Below are positions 1 to 6,171 of a DNA stretch of 6,171 nucleotides, in pieces. The DNA comes from an uncultured Collinsella sp. (lineage in GTDB: Bacteria; Actinomycetota; Coriobacteriia; Coriobacteriales; Coriobacteriaceae): NCBI GenBank assembly GCA_900752345.1, contig CAADVA010000245.1:1-6171 (forward strand), written 5' to 3'. A model generated the notes under the pieces. That model was not told where the DNA came from and did no database searches. It saw nothing but the letters and a program-made list of their open reading frames with translations. The position numbers and the translations under genes are program-made. Positions within the stretch are counted from its first letter, which is position 1. The number at the start of each line of letters is the position of its first letter.

Positions 1-1
1 C

Positions 2-1174
2 AGGGGGGCGTCGTGCGGTGACCCGCCGTATCCCACGCCTGCCCAGATGATCGAGCGCACCTTTGTGGGAAATGTTGCCTTTGAGGGTGATGTGACTGAG
101 GAAACTGAGGGGTCTCGCGTAATTGCGCAGGCGATTTTGGACGACGACCCGCGTACGTTATGGCTGCTCAGCTGGGGCGGCATGAACACCATTGTTCGCG
201 CCCTCATGAGCATTGCCGAGCGTTATCGCGCCACGCCCGAATGGCCCGCTGTGCAGCAGCGGGTCTATCAGAAGGTGCGCGTGATGGGCGTTGCCGATGG
301 CATAGGACAGGACAACTCATGGCTCGACCATGGGCGCGAGCTCTTTCCCGAGCTCATCTTTTGGTGCGTGCCTTATATGTATGGCGGCTATGTCGACGCC
401 AAGATGGCGCAGCCCGATACGCTGCCACTGTTTAAGGCTCCTTGGCCCGAGCAGAATCTCACGCAGGGCAACGGCCCCCTCATGGCGCGCTATATGCTCT
501 ATGGCGACGGTAAGGTCTACGAAAACGAACCCGAGCGATTCCAGTTTGGCAAGCATGCCCATCTGGATTGGGGCCTAGAGGGCATGCCCGCGATGCAGTT
601 TGAGCGCGGCGACTTTATGGCCGAAGGCGACAGCATAACCTATATTCCGCTGCTGCCGTTTGGCCTGCGCGGTATCGACGACCGCGGCTTCGACACGCTG
701 CTCGGCCGTATGTTCCTCGACGGTCACCCCGACTCGGACGCGCCCGCCGGTTTTGCCGCCATCGGCACGCCCGCGAGCAGCAACCTCAATCCTTACCTGC
801 GCGCCTATCAGGAAGACTTTGCCGCCCGCGCGCAATGGTGCGCCCATGATCCGGCGTCTTGTTCGCATCCGGCACATGTTGTCGAGGTCACGGCCGACCG
901 CAGCGCGACAGCCAGCGAGCGCGTCGCCCTTGCAGCGACCATCGTTGACCCCGACGACAAGGGCTTTGATGCACATTGGGATGTCGCCGTGGACCCGTCG
1001 AGCTATGTAGGCGCGCAGGATCTTTCGCTGTGGCAGGAATGTACGGTGAGCACCGCTTTTATCGTGCCCGCCGACGCGCAGCCCGGCGACCGCTTCGTGC
1101 TCACCCTTACCGTGCAGACGCGCGCCGAGCGCCCCTGCAGCCGCTACGCCCAGGTTGCCGTGACTGTGGCATAA
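2..1174 (+). CDS. DUF1593 / Sde0182-type nucleoside-hydrolase-like protein, 5' partial
   Basis: The frame is open from base 2, so the gene begins outside the window; 390 codons are visible, ending in TAA at 1172-1174. The ATG at 47 is internal: it has no Shine-Dalgarno, and the residues before it (DPPYPTPAQ) fit the family's conserved region. Recognisable family motifs are VGNVAFEGDV (about residue 22), DDDPRTLWLLSWGGMNT (about 47-63) and GNGPLMARYMLYGDG (about 156-170). They match the DUF1593 (Sde182 nucleoside-hydrolase-like) domain. The last ~95 residues resemble the family's C-terminal beta-sandwich (VPADAQPGDRFVLTLTVQ). Family proteins are usually around 450-500 residues, so perhaps 80-110 are missing, including any signal peptide. 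The family is named after a Saccharophagus protein called cellulose-binding. A hydrolase acting on a carbohydrate or nucleoside-like substrate is inferred, but the substrate is unknown. It converges on the ATPase gene downstream. Confidence 0.85.
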   Translation, partial: RGASCGDPPYPTPAQMIERTFVGNVAFEGDVTEETEGSRVIAQAILDDDPRTLWLLSWGGMNTIVRALMSIAERYRATPEWPAVQQRVYQKVRVMGVADGIGQDNSWLDHGRELFPELIFWCVPYMYGGYVDAKMAQPDTLPLFKAPWPEQNLTQGNGPLMARYMLYGDGKVYENEPERFQFGKHAHLDWGLEGMPAMQFERGDFMAEGDSITYIPLLPFGLRGIDDRGFDTLLGRMFLDGHPDSDAPAGFAAIGTPASSNLNPYLRAYQEDFAARAQWCAHDPASCSHPAHVVEVTADRSATASERVALAATIVDPDDKGFDAHWDVAVDPSSYVGAQDLSLWQECTVSTAFIVPADAQPGDRFVLTLTVQTRAERPCSRYAQVAVTVA

Positions 1175-1197
1175 CCACCACGATCGCACCAAGCACA

Positions 1198-1243
1198 TTT
1201 GCGGTGGCCGGCAAGCGGCGCCAACCAGAAAGGCCACCGCAAA
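1198..1243. repeat. Perfect 12-bp inverted repeat sharing an arm with the terminator hairpin
   Basis: TTTGCGGTGGCC (1198-1209) is the exact reverse complement of GGCCACCGCAAA (1232-1243), separated by 22 nt. The right arm is the same segment that forms the left arm of the 1230-1270 hairpin, so only one of the two structures can form in a single RNA. The perfect match suggests either a duplicated terminator arm or a switching pair. Confidence 0.6.
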
Positions 1244-1270
1244 AGTACCTGGCGGTTTTGCAGTGGCCTT
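1230..1270. terminator. Imperfect hairpin between convergent genes, probable two-way terminator
   Basis: AAGGCCACCGCAAAA (1230-1244) and TTTTGCAGTGGCCTT (1256-1270) are complementary over 15 positions with one mismatch, around an 11-nt loop. The hairpin sits between the stop codons of the two convergent genes. Read on the minus strand, the stem is followed by TCT and so ends in a short T-rich run, which suits termination of the ATPase transcript. On the plus strand there is no clear T-tract after the stem. Position and stem support termination; efficiency cannot be judged from sequence. Confidence 0.5.
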
Positions 1271-1376
1271 GGCTGTCTTAGCAAGCCCACCCTTGGAGGA
1301 GAATGGATTCTCGCGAGGTCAGTATTCCATCTCACAATGCCGAATTTTCCACAGCCGCATCGCGTGTCTTAAACTC

Positions 1377-2717
1377 TCAGCCCTTCATCTGTGGCATTTC
1401 TTTTAACAGGGCCGCCATATATAAGGGCAGATACAATATCGTCTTTTCATCCACCACGTTATCCCGGTGAAGCACGACCGCCTGAGTCAATCCATAGTTT
1501 TCAACGCTCATCAGGCGGTCAAGGGCAGCGTGCTTCGTGCTGTATCTACCCGATTTGACCTCGACAGGCAACACGATGGGACTCCGCTTATCCTCGATTA
1601 AAAAATCGACTTCTCCAACCTTCGCCGCGTTAAAGTAGAACAACGAAGAATAGCCGCATGCGCGCAGCTCCTGGGCTACTGCATTCTCAAAAGCCTGCCC
1701 GAAGTTGACCGAATCCCGCTGCGCAACAATGGCCTCAACATCGGCGGGAGAAAAAGTAGAAAACAGTAGACCAACATCGCTCAGATAAAACTTAAAAAAG
1801 CTGTCTTCCCGCGAAAGACCCAAGGGAAACATCGGCTCGCTCGCCCTCTTAACCGGAATCGCAACGCCCGCATTAACAAGCCAGTCAAAATCGGGCTGCA
1901 GATCCAAAAAACGCTTCCGCTTGTCTATCCCGGTAACGAGAAAGCGCTTGTTCTCTTTATTAAGCTGCGCGGGCATGGCATCGTAGATCGTCCTGATCCG
2001 CTGAGCATGCGCAGGGGTTTCGGCGTACCGTACGATATCCGCACGATATGCCTCGAGGATGCCCTGCTGGCGAGCGCGCATCGCCTGCGTATCATGAGTC
2101 GAGACGAACAGCTGAACAGCCTCAGGCATGCCGCCCACAAGAACATACCGGTAATACGTCTCGACCAGCCGTTTGTGAATAAATGGGGGCACCTGTTCCC
2201 GGTTGCGGTAACAGGCTCGAACGATATCCCACAATGATTTATCGACTCCCAGGGCCCAGGAGAATTCTTCGAAATCCATGGGAAACATCTCAAGGATATC
2301 GATAGTACCCACTGGCAACGACCGAAAATGATACGCCTCGACCCCGAGCATAGAACCAGAGTAGATAACATCGAAGCGATTGTCTTGTGCAAGGTAACGC
2401 ATCCAGGTGATGGCGTCTCCGCAACGCTGCACCTCATCAAAAAACAGAAGCGTCTTCGCATCCGAAGCAATAGGCGATGAAGACAGTGCGGTGATTCTCA
2501 CAATGAGGTCATCGAGGCTCTTTGCCTCCCCTATGAGCTCGACCGCGTCAGGTCTCTCCACGAAGTCGATTTTCAGGAAGCTTCTGTAGTTGTCACGGGC
2601 AAACTGCTCGACAGCGCTTGTTTTGCCAACCTGTCGAGCACCGGTAATAAGCAGTCCCTGCCCGGTTTTAGTCTGTTTCCAGTTTTCAATCTTCTCGATA
2701 ATTTTACGCTTGAGCAT
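1377..2717 (-). CDS. AAA_14/DUF4143 ATP-binding protein with PD-(D/E)XK-like C-terminus
   Basis: The protein has 446 residues, a normal full length for this family. A Walker A motif GARQVGKTS lies at residues 26-34, Walker B LLFFDEVQ at 90-97 (D94, E95), and a sensor-1-like VIYSGSMLG at 117-125. The family signature LVGGMPEAV is at 193-201. The C-terminal DUF4143 part shows E344 in AFENAVAQEL, then GEVDFLIE (D371) and VEVKSG (E386, K388), the spacing expected of a PD-(D/E)XK nuclease fold with key residues intact. ATP binding is well supported; the cellular role of the family is poorly known and nuclease activity is inference. The start is fixed by AAAAGGAGG (plus-strand 2723-2731), five bases before the ATG. 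The gene stands alone, convergent with the DUF1593 gene and divergent from the zinc-ribbon operon. Several sampled stretches are markedly lower in GC than the flanking genes, with AAA, TTT and TTA codons, consistent with horizontal acquisition. Confidence 0.9.
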   Translation of the reverse strand: MLKRKIIEKIENWKQTKTGQGLLITGARQVGKTSAVEQFARDNYRSFLKIDFVERPDAVELIGEAKSLDDLIVRITALSSSPIASDAKTLLFFDEVQRCGDAITWMRYLAQDNRFDVIYSGSMLGVEAYHFRSLPVGTIDILEMFPMDFEEFSWALGVDKSLWDIVRACYRNREQVPPFIHKRLVETYYRYVLVGGMPEAVQLFVSTHDTQAMRARQQGILEAYRADIVRYAETPAHAQRIRTIYDAMPAQLNKENKRFLVTGIDKRKRFLDLQPDFDWLVNAGVAIPVKRASEPMFPLGLSREDSFFKFYLSDVGLLFSTFSPADVEAIVAQRDSVNFGQAFENAVAQELRACGYSSLFYFNAAKVGEVDFLIEDKRSPIVLPVEVKSGRYSTKHAALDRLMSVENYGLTQAVVLHRDNVVDEKTILYLPLYMAALLKEMPQMKG

Positions 2718-2735
2718 GCTTGCCTCCTTTTGCCC

Positions 2736-2765
2736 ATTTTAACTGGGATAACTGCAAAATTCCAA
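2736..2765 (-). promoter_or_regulatory. Candidate sigma-70-type promoter for the ATPase gene
   Basis: On the minus strand TTGGAA (plus 2760-2765) and TAAAAT (plus 2736-2741) are separated by 18 bases, matching the -35 and -10 consensus at four and five of six positions. Transcription would start just upstream of the AAAAGGAGG site, giving a very short leader. The surrounding 2740-2830 is the most AT-rich part of the window, so chance matches are likelier here. Confidence 0.3.
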
Positions 2766-2870
2766 TTGTAATTTGATATATTCCAGCATAATCTCAATCA
2801 GAATTTACCTCTATTGAACATTTTTAAGAAAGCGTTGATCAAACATCCAATAACATGCGGTGCCCACGTT

Positions 2871-2945
2871 CGGCAAGGAGTGTCCCCAACTGCCGCTCAT
2901 TTAAGTACGTCCCCGATGAGTGGCCGAAGAGTGTCCCCAAGTGCC
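2871..2945. repeat. Three tandem stem-loops with GTCCCC in each loop (REP-like)
   Basis: Three adjacent inverted repeats are visible: CGGCA/TGCCG (2871-2875 and 2891-2895), CTCAT/ATGAG (2896-2900 and 2916-2920) and TGGC/GCCA (2921-2924 and 2942-2945). Each loop contains GTCCCC near its 3' side. The first and third share GAGTGTCCCCAAsTGCC (2878-2894 and 2929-2945, one difference, 51 bp apart). The stem sequences differ while pairing is kept, which suggests selection on structure. The layout resembles dispersed intergenic repeats of the REP type; no transposase lies in the window. Membership in a genome-wide family is inference. Confidence 0.5.
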
Positions 2946-3021
2946 AGGATAAAATGGGCCATGTGTCCCAGTTGTGGAGACTCGTTGAGCCGTCTGGGTA
3001 TCGTGAAAGATCGCGCACTCC

Positions 3022-3062
3022 CCCATCATCAAAAGTGACACACGCTACCTGTTGATGGGAGG
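3022..3062 (+). promoter_or_regulatory. Shine-Dalgarno and possible masking hairpin of the zinc-ribbon operon
   Basis: The ribosome binding site GGGAGG (3057-3062) lies five bases before the ATG at 3068 and decides that start. CCCATCA (3022-3028) is the exact reverse complement of TGATGGG (3053-3059), so a 7-bp stem with a 24-nt loop would cover the first half of the site; with a two-base bulge, pairing could extend further into it. The site itself is secure; regulation by the hairpin is inference, since the loop is long and the stem short. Confidence 0.5.
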
Positions 3063-3067
3063 CAGCC

Positions 3068-3805
3068 ATGGGCTTCTTTGACAAGATGTTCGAGAAGAAA
3101 GAGTGCGCGATTTGCGGTACCGAGCTGGGTCTTTTGGGAAAGACCAAGATCAGCGAAGGCTACCTGTGCAAAGAGTGCGCCGGCAAGCTCTCCCCCTTCT
3201 TTAGTGGTTGGCGCTCCAGCACCGCGGACGATACCCGCGAGCAACTCGCCTACCGCGAGGCCAACGCCGAGCGCATGGCCTCGTTCAACCCCACGCGCAC
3301 ACTCTCTGCCGGGCGCACCAACATCATGCTCGACGAAGACGCGGGCCTGCTGATCATTACCTCGCAGAGCCGCTGGCGCGATGCCAACCCCGACATCATC
3401 GAGTTTTCGCAGGTACTCGGCTGTGATATGGATATTGACGAGCACCGTACCGAAATCTATCGCGAGACCAAGGACGGCGAACGCGAGAGCTACAACCCGC
3501 CGCGCTATGACCTGGATTACGACTTTAACCTGACCATCCACGTCAACACACCGTACTTTACCGAGATCGATCTGCGCGTGAACGACTCCACCATCGATCA
3601 GCGCGGTTCCATCGAATACCGCGAGGCCAAGCGCCAGGCAACCGAGGTCCGCGACGCGCTGGTGCAACTGCGTCAGGAAACGCGTGACAGCGTCGTGGCC
3701 GCCAAGGCCCCCAAGACCGCGGTCACCTGCCCCTTCTGCGGTGCAACCACCATTCCCGATGCTAGTGGGCGCTGCGAATACTGCGGCGGTGCCATCGGCG
3801 CATAG
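3068..3805 (+). CDS. DUF4428 protein with N- and C-terminal zinc ribbons
   Basis: The protein has 245 residues. The N-terminus is typical of DUF4428: MGFFDKMFEKKECAICG, with a zinc-binding set C13-x2-C16 and C34-x2-C37, followed by KLSPFFSGWRSST. The middle (about 80-210) is a predicted beta-rich domain with acidic and charged segments (for example the YDLDYDFNLTIHV strand), followed by a helical stretch at 183-210. A second zinc ribbon closes the protein: C221-x2-C224 and C236-x2-C239. There is no signal peptide or membrane helix, so it is probably cytosolic. It is the first gene of an operon, 24 bp before the next gene, which also begins with zinc ribbons. The DUF4428 ribbon is of unknown function; a role as a protein-binding adaptor for the membrane and SPFH partners is inferred from context. 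All eight cysteines are intact. Confidence 0.85.
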   Translation: MGFFDKMFEKKECAICGTELGLLGKTKISEGYLCKECAGKLSPFFSGWRSSTADDTREQLAYREANAERMASFNPTRTLSAGRTNIMLDEDAGLLIITSQSRWRDANPDIIEFSQVLGCDMDIDEHRTEIYRETKDGERESYNPPRYDLDYDFNLTIHVNTPYFTEIDLRVNDSTIDQRGSIEYREAKRQATEVRDALVQLRQETRDSVVAAKAPKTAVTCPFCGATTIPDASGRCEYCGGAIGA

Positions 3806-3829
3806 CCTCCGGCACGGAAAGGACCGATC

Positions 3830-5152
3830 ATGGCCTTCGAGAGCGTCAACTATCAGTGCCCCGCGTGTGGTGGCCCCCTTCACTTTGCCAGTGCCGAGCA
3901 AAAGCTCGTCTGCGACTACTGCGATTCGCGTTTTGAAGTCGAAGAAGTCGAGGCCCTCTATCGCGAACGCCAGGACAAGGCAGACGCCAAAGCCGATGCC
4001 GCAGGCGCGGCTCCCAAGCCTGCTGTCGACGATGCCGTGCAGGAGCTCGCCCAAAACGCCGGCTATATCTGCTCGTCGTGCGGCGCCGAGCTAATCTCGG
4101 ACGGCACCGTCGCCGTTACCACCTGCCCATACTGCGGCAACTCCGCCGTAGCACCCGGCCAGCTCTCGGGCGACTTCTCACCCGACCTGGTGATTCCGTT
4201 TAAGCTCGGGCGCGACGATGTCATGGCCGCGCTCAAGGAACACTACAAGGGCAAGATCTTGCTGCCCAAGAGCTTTGTCACCGGCAACCACATCGACGAG
4301 GTCCAAGGCGTCTACGTGCCGTTTTGGCTCTACGGCGCCCGCGTGGACGGCGAAGTGTACTTTGATGCGACCAACGAGACCGTGACCGAGGAATCCGACC
4401 GCACCGTCACGACCACCGACCACTACGACGCCTACCGCAAGGGCAATATCTCGTTTGAGCGCGTGCCCGTCGACGGATCGTCCAAGATGCCCGACGGCCA
4501 CATGGACGCCATCGAGCCGTTTGACTACGACGCGCTGCGCCCGTTCTCGGTCGCGTATATGCCCGGCTACATCGCCAACCGCTACGACGAGGACTGCGAG
4601 ACCTGCAAGGCGCGTGCCGAACGCCGCATGGAGGAGAGCACGATCTCAGCCCTGCGCGAGACCGTCATCGACGAGTACGACGACGCCACGGTCGAAAGCA
4701 AGCAGCTCGACTACACCTGGGAAGAAAACGATTATGCCCTGTTCCCCGTGTGGATGCTCTCTACCTCGTGGAACGGCAAGAGTTATCTGTTTGCTATGAA
4801 CGGCCAAACCGGCCGCATGGTCGGCGAGCTTCCCTGCTCCAAGCCCAAGCTCGCTATCGCCTCGGCGCTGTTCTTTGTGATCGGGTTTGTCCTCTCCCAG
4901 ATTCTCTTTATGGGAGAGAACGCCTTCGATCCGGACTACCTCGCCTTTGATGTCGAGGGCATCCTCATCAACATCGTCGCGCCGCTGATCATCGTGATCA
5001 TCGGAGACGTGCTGCTGGTAGGCCAGCTCAAGACAGCCAACGAGGCCACCCATGCCGATGAGTACTGCGGCGAGCTTGACCTGACCGAGAAGCACGACAC
5101 CTTCAGCCACACCGAGACCACCGTTGTCATGAAGGACGACAAGGGCGACTAA
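3830..5152 (+). CDS. TFIIB-type zinc-ribbon membrane protein, YdjG-like
   Basis: The 440-residue protein starts with a zinc ribbon (C10, C13, C28, C31), a charged Ala/Lys/Asp linker (about 45-70), and a second ribbon (C81, C84, C99, C102). A large soluble domain follows with paired motifs VQGVYVPFWLYGA (158-170) and DYALFPVWML (301-310), then YLFAMNGQTGRMVGELP (319-335), as in proteins annotated as TFIIB-type zinc-ribbon or PriA-like. Two hydrophobic helices lie at about 341-361 and 378-400, followed by a hydrophilic tail. The ribbons are likely cytosolic. There are no helicase motifs, so PriA-type annotations of such proteins are misleading. It resembles Bacillus YdjG in layout (zinc ribbon plus C-terminal membrane segment); YdjG works with YdjH and YdjI at PspA sites. 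An extra CxxC (C256, C259) lies in the middle domain. AAAGGA (3818-3823) sits six bases before the ATG. Function as a membrane anchor for the SPFH protein is inference. Confidence 0.85.
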   Translation: MAFESVNYQCPACGGPLHFASAEQKLVCDYCDSRFEVEEVEALYRERQDKADAKADAAGAAPKPAVDDAVQELAQNAGYICSSCGAELISDGTVAVTTCPYCGNSAVAPGQLSGDFSPDLVIPFKLGRDDVMAALKEHYKGKILLPKSFVTGNHIDEVQGVYVPFWLYGARVDGEVYFDATNETVTEESDRTVTTTDHYDAYRKGNISFERVPVDGSSKMPDGHMDAIEPFDYDALRPFSVAYMPGYIANRYDEDCETCKARAERRMEESTISALRETVIDEYDDATVESKQLDYTWEENDYALFPVWMLSTSWNGKSYLFAMNGQTGRMVGELPCSKPKLAIASALFFVIGFVLSQILFMGENAFDPDYLAFDVEGILINIVAPLIIVIIGDVLLVGQLKTANEATHADEYCGELDLTEKHDTFSHTETTVVMKDDKGD

Positions 5153-5186
5153 CCATTCTGACCAATACCACCCGGCCTTTGACGAG

Positions 5187-5194
5187 AAAGGAAG
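5187..5194 (+). promoter_or_regulatory. Ribosome binding site of the SPFH gene
   Basis: AAAGGAAG lies six bases before the ATG at 5201 and fixes the start of a gene that has no stop inside the window. The 48-bp gap to the previous stop shows no hairpin that would end transcription, so co-transcription is likely. Confidence 0.7.
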
Positions 5195-5200
5195 ATCACC

Positions 5201-6171
5201 ATGGGACTCTTGAAAGCTGGATTGGGAGCCGCCGGCGGCGTCATGGCCGACCAGTGGAAGGAATTTATCTATTGCGAATCGATGCCCGCTGACGTCTTGG
5301 CCTGCAAGGGCAGCAAGCGCACCGGCGGCCGCAGCTCCAACACGCGCGGCGAGGACAACGTTATCTCCAGCGGCTCCGTCATCGCCGTCAACGACGGCCA
5401 GGGCATGCTCGTGGTGCAAAACGGCAAGATCATCGAAGTCGCGCTGGAGCCCGGTGAGTTCGTCTTTGACACCGGCAGCGAGCCGAGCGTCTTTAGCGGC
5501 AACCTGGGCGATTCCATCAAGGAGCCCTTCGCCAATATCGGCAGCCGCTTTACCTTTGGCGGCGACGCGGGCAAGGACCAGCGCGTCTACTTCATCAACA
5601 CCAAGGAGATCATCGGCAACAAGTACGGCACCGCCTCGCCCGTGCCCTTCCGCGTGGTCGACAACAACATTGGTCTGGACGTCGACATCTCTGTGCGCTG
5701 CAACGGCGAGTATTCGTACCGCATCACCAACCCGCTGCTGTTCTACACCAATGTGTGCGGCAACGTGACCGATAGCTATACGCGCGACAAGATCGACAGC
5801 CAGCTTAAGTCCGAGCTGCTCACCGCCCTGCAGCCCGCCTTTGCCAAGATTTCGGAGATGGGAATCCGCTACAGCGCTATCCCCGGTCACACCACCGAGC
5901 TCGCCCGTGCGCTCAACGAGGTCCTCTCGGCCGACTGGCGCGACCTGCGCGGCGTCGAGATCGTGAGCTTTGGCGTTAACTCCATCGCCGCCTCGCAAGA
6001 AGACGAGCAGATGATCAAAGACCTGCAGAAGGCCGCGGTCATGCGCGATCCCACCATGGCAGCCGCCAACATCGCCAGCGCCCAGAGCGACGCGATGCGC
6101 GCGGCAGCCGCCAACCCCAACGGCGCGATGGCCGGCTTTATGGGCATGGGCATGGCAGGCGGTGCAGGGGG
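5201..6171 (+). CDS. SPFH-domain protein, YdjI-like, 3' partial
   Basis: The frame is open from the ATG at 5201 to the window end (323 complete codons). The protein begins MGLLKAGLGAAGG, a short glycine-rich helix too weak to be a membrane anchor, followed by QWKEFIYCESMP (18-29), a stretch conserved near the start of YdjI-type proteins. The SPFH core runs from about residue 55 to 265, with SSGSVIAVNDGQGMLVVQNG, FINTKEIIGNKYGT (131-144) and VEIVSFGVNSIAAS (252-265). A short helix follows and then an Ala/Gly/Met-rich tail (about 300 onward). YdjI-type relatives commonly finish with a C-terminal zinc ribbon after such a linker; if so here, it lies beyond 6171. SPFH proteins oligomerise into membrane scaffolds; lacking its own strong anchor, this one may be recruited by the upstream zinc-ribbon membrane protein. 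Some relatives carry the label 'virion core protein', which does not imply a phage origin here. Confidence 0.85.
   Translation, partial: MGLLKAGLGAAGGVMADQWKEFIYCESMPADVLACKGSKRTGGRSSNTRGEDNVISSGSVIAVNDGQGMLVVQNGKIIEVALEPGEFVFDTGSEPSVFSGNLGDSIKEPFANIGSRFTFGGDAGKDQRVYFINTKEIIGNKYGTASPVPFRVVDNNIGLDVDISVRCNGEYSYRITNPLLFYTNVCGNVTDSYTRDKIDSQLKSELLTALQPAFAKISEMGIRYSAIPGHTTELARALNEVLSADWRDLRGVEIVSFGVNSIAASQEDEQMIKDLQKAAVMRDPTMAAANIASAQSDAMRAAAANPNGAMAGFMGMGMAGGAG

Larger units (their letters stand above)
2718..3067. other. Divergent intergenic region, no gene
   Basis: This 350-bp region separates the start of the ATPase gene (minus strand) from the start of the zinc-ribbon operon (plus strand). From the left it holds the ATPase Shine-Dalgarno and candidate promoter, an AT-rich stretch to about 2830, three tandem small stem-loops at 2871-2945, a TAAAAT box at 2950-2955 on the plus strand that lacks a convincing -35, and a possible Shine-Dalgarno-masking hairpin at 3022-3059. 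Short open frames in it have no ribosome binding site or recognisable product. I did not find a convincing promoter for the operon. Confidence 0.7.

Noticed and set aside
47..1174. ATG at 47 as the true start of the DUF1593 gene
   Set aside because: The frame is open to the window edge, the upstream residues fit the family, there is no ribosome site before 47, and the N-terminal part of the domain would be missing.
575..1237. Minus-strand open frame of 220 codons opposite the DUF1593 gene
   Set aside because: Antisense shadow rich in Arg, Gly and Val without motifs; it also crosses the start of the terminator region.
2871..2945. CRISPR array
   Set aside because: The repeats are too short and only two share a long core; there are no regular spacers and no cas genes nearby.
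3029..4054. Minus-strand open frame of 341 codons over the DUF4428 gene
   Set aside because: Antisense shadow of a gene with clear zinc-ribbon motifs; its translation has no family resemblance.
3830..5152. PriA helicase or RNA polymerase subunit, as such zinc-ribbon proteins are sometimes labelled
   Set aside because: No Walker motifs or helicase signatures are present, and the C-terminus holds two membrane helices.
4646..5998. Long minus-strand open frame of 450 codons across the YdjG-like and SPFH genes
   Set aside because: It is antisense to two well-supported genes and the gap between them, has low-complexity Ala/Gly/Val/Asp composition typical of a mirrored GC-rich frame, and shows no recognisable domain.
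5201..6171. Phage or viral structural gene, suggested by the 'virion core protein' label of relatives
   Set aside because: The sequence is an SPFH domain in a YdjG/YdjI-like operon, with no phage genes around it.

Overview
The window reads as chromosomal DNA of a high-GC gut actinobacterium, most likely Coriobacteriia and Collinsella-like. This rests on GC-rich codon use in most genes, purine-rich Shine-Dalgarno sites before each complete gene, and protein families I associate with that group. The taxonomic call is inference; no rRNA or marker gene is present.

Left part (2-1174, + strand): the 3' portion of a gene for a DUF1593 / Sde0182-type nucleoside-hydrolase-like protein with its C-terminal beta-sandwich domain. 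Its N-terminus lies outside the window. A short convergent intergenic region follows (1175-1376). It holds three related arms that can form two mutually exclusive hairpins and probably serve as a two-way terminator.

Middle (1377-2717, - strand): a monocistronic AAA-type ATPase (AAA_14 + DUF4143 architecture) with a PD-(D/E)XK-like C-terminal motif set. Its base composition is visibly lower in GC than its neighbours and its promoter region is AT-rich, which suggests acquisition as an accessory gene. The divergent intergenic region (2718-3067) carries a candidate promoter for the ATPase, three small tandem stem-loops that each show GTCCCC in the loop, and a hairpin that could mask the ribosome binding site of the following operon.

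Right part (3068-6171, + strand): a tight three-gene operon. It encodes a DUF4428 double zinc-ribbon protein, a TFIIB-type zinc-ribbon membrane protein resembling Bacillus YdjG, and an SPFH-domain protein resembling Bacillus YdjI that runs off the right edge. By analogy with the Bacillus ydjFGHI (PspA-linked) membrane-stress operon, the products may form a membrane-associated complex: the zinc-ribbon protein with two membrane helices acts as anchor and the SPFH protein as a scaffold. No PspA (YdjF) or TPM-domain protein (YdjH) is encoded inside the window, so this is a variant composition. It is the most interesting part of the window.
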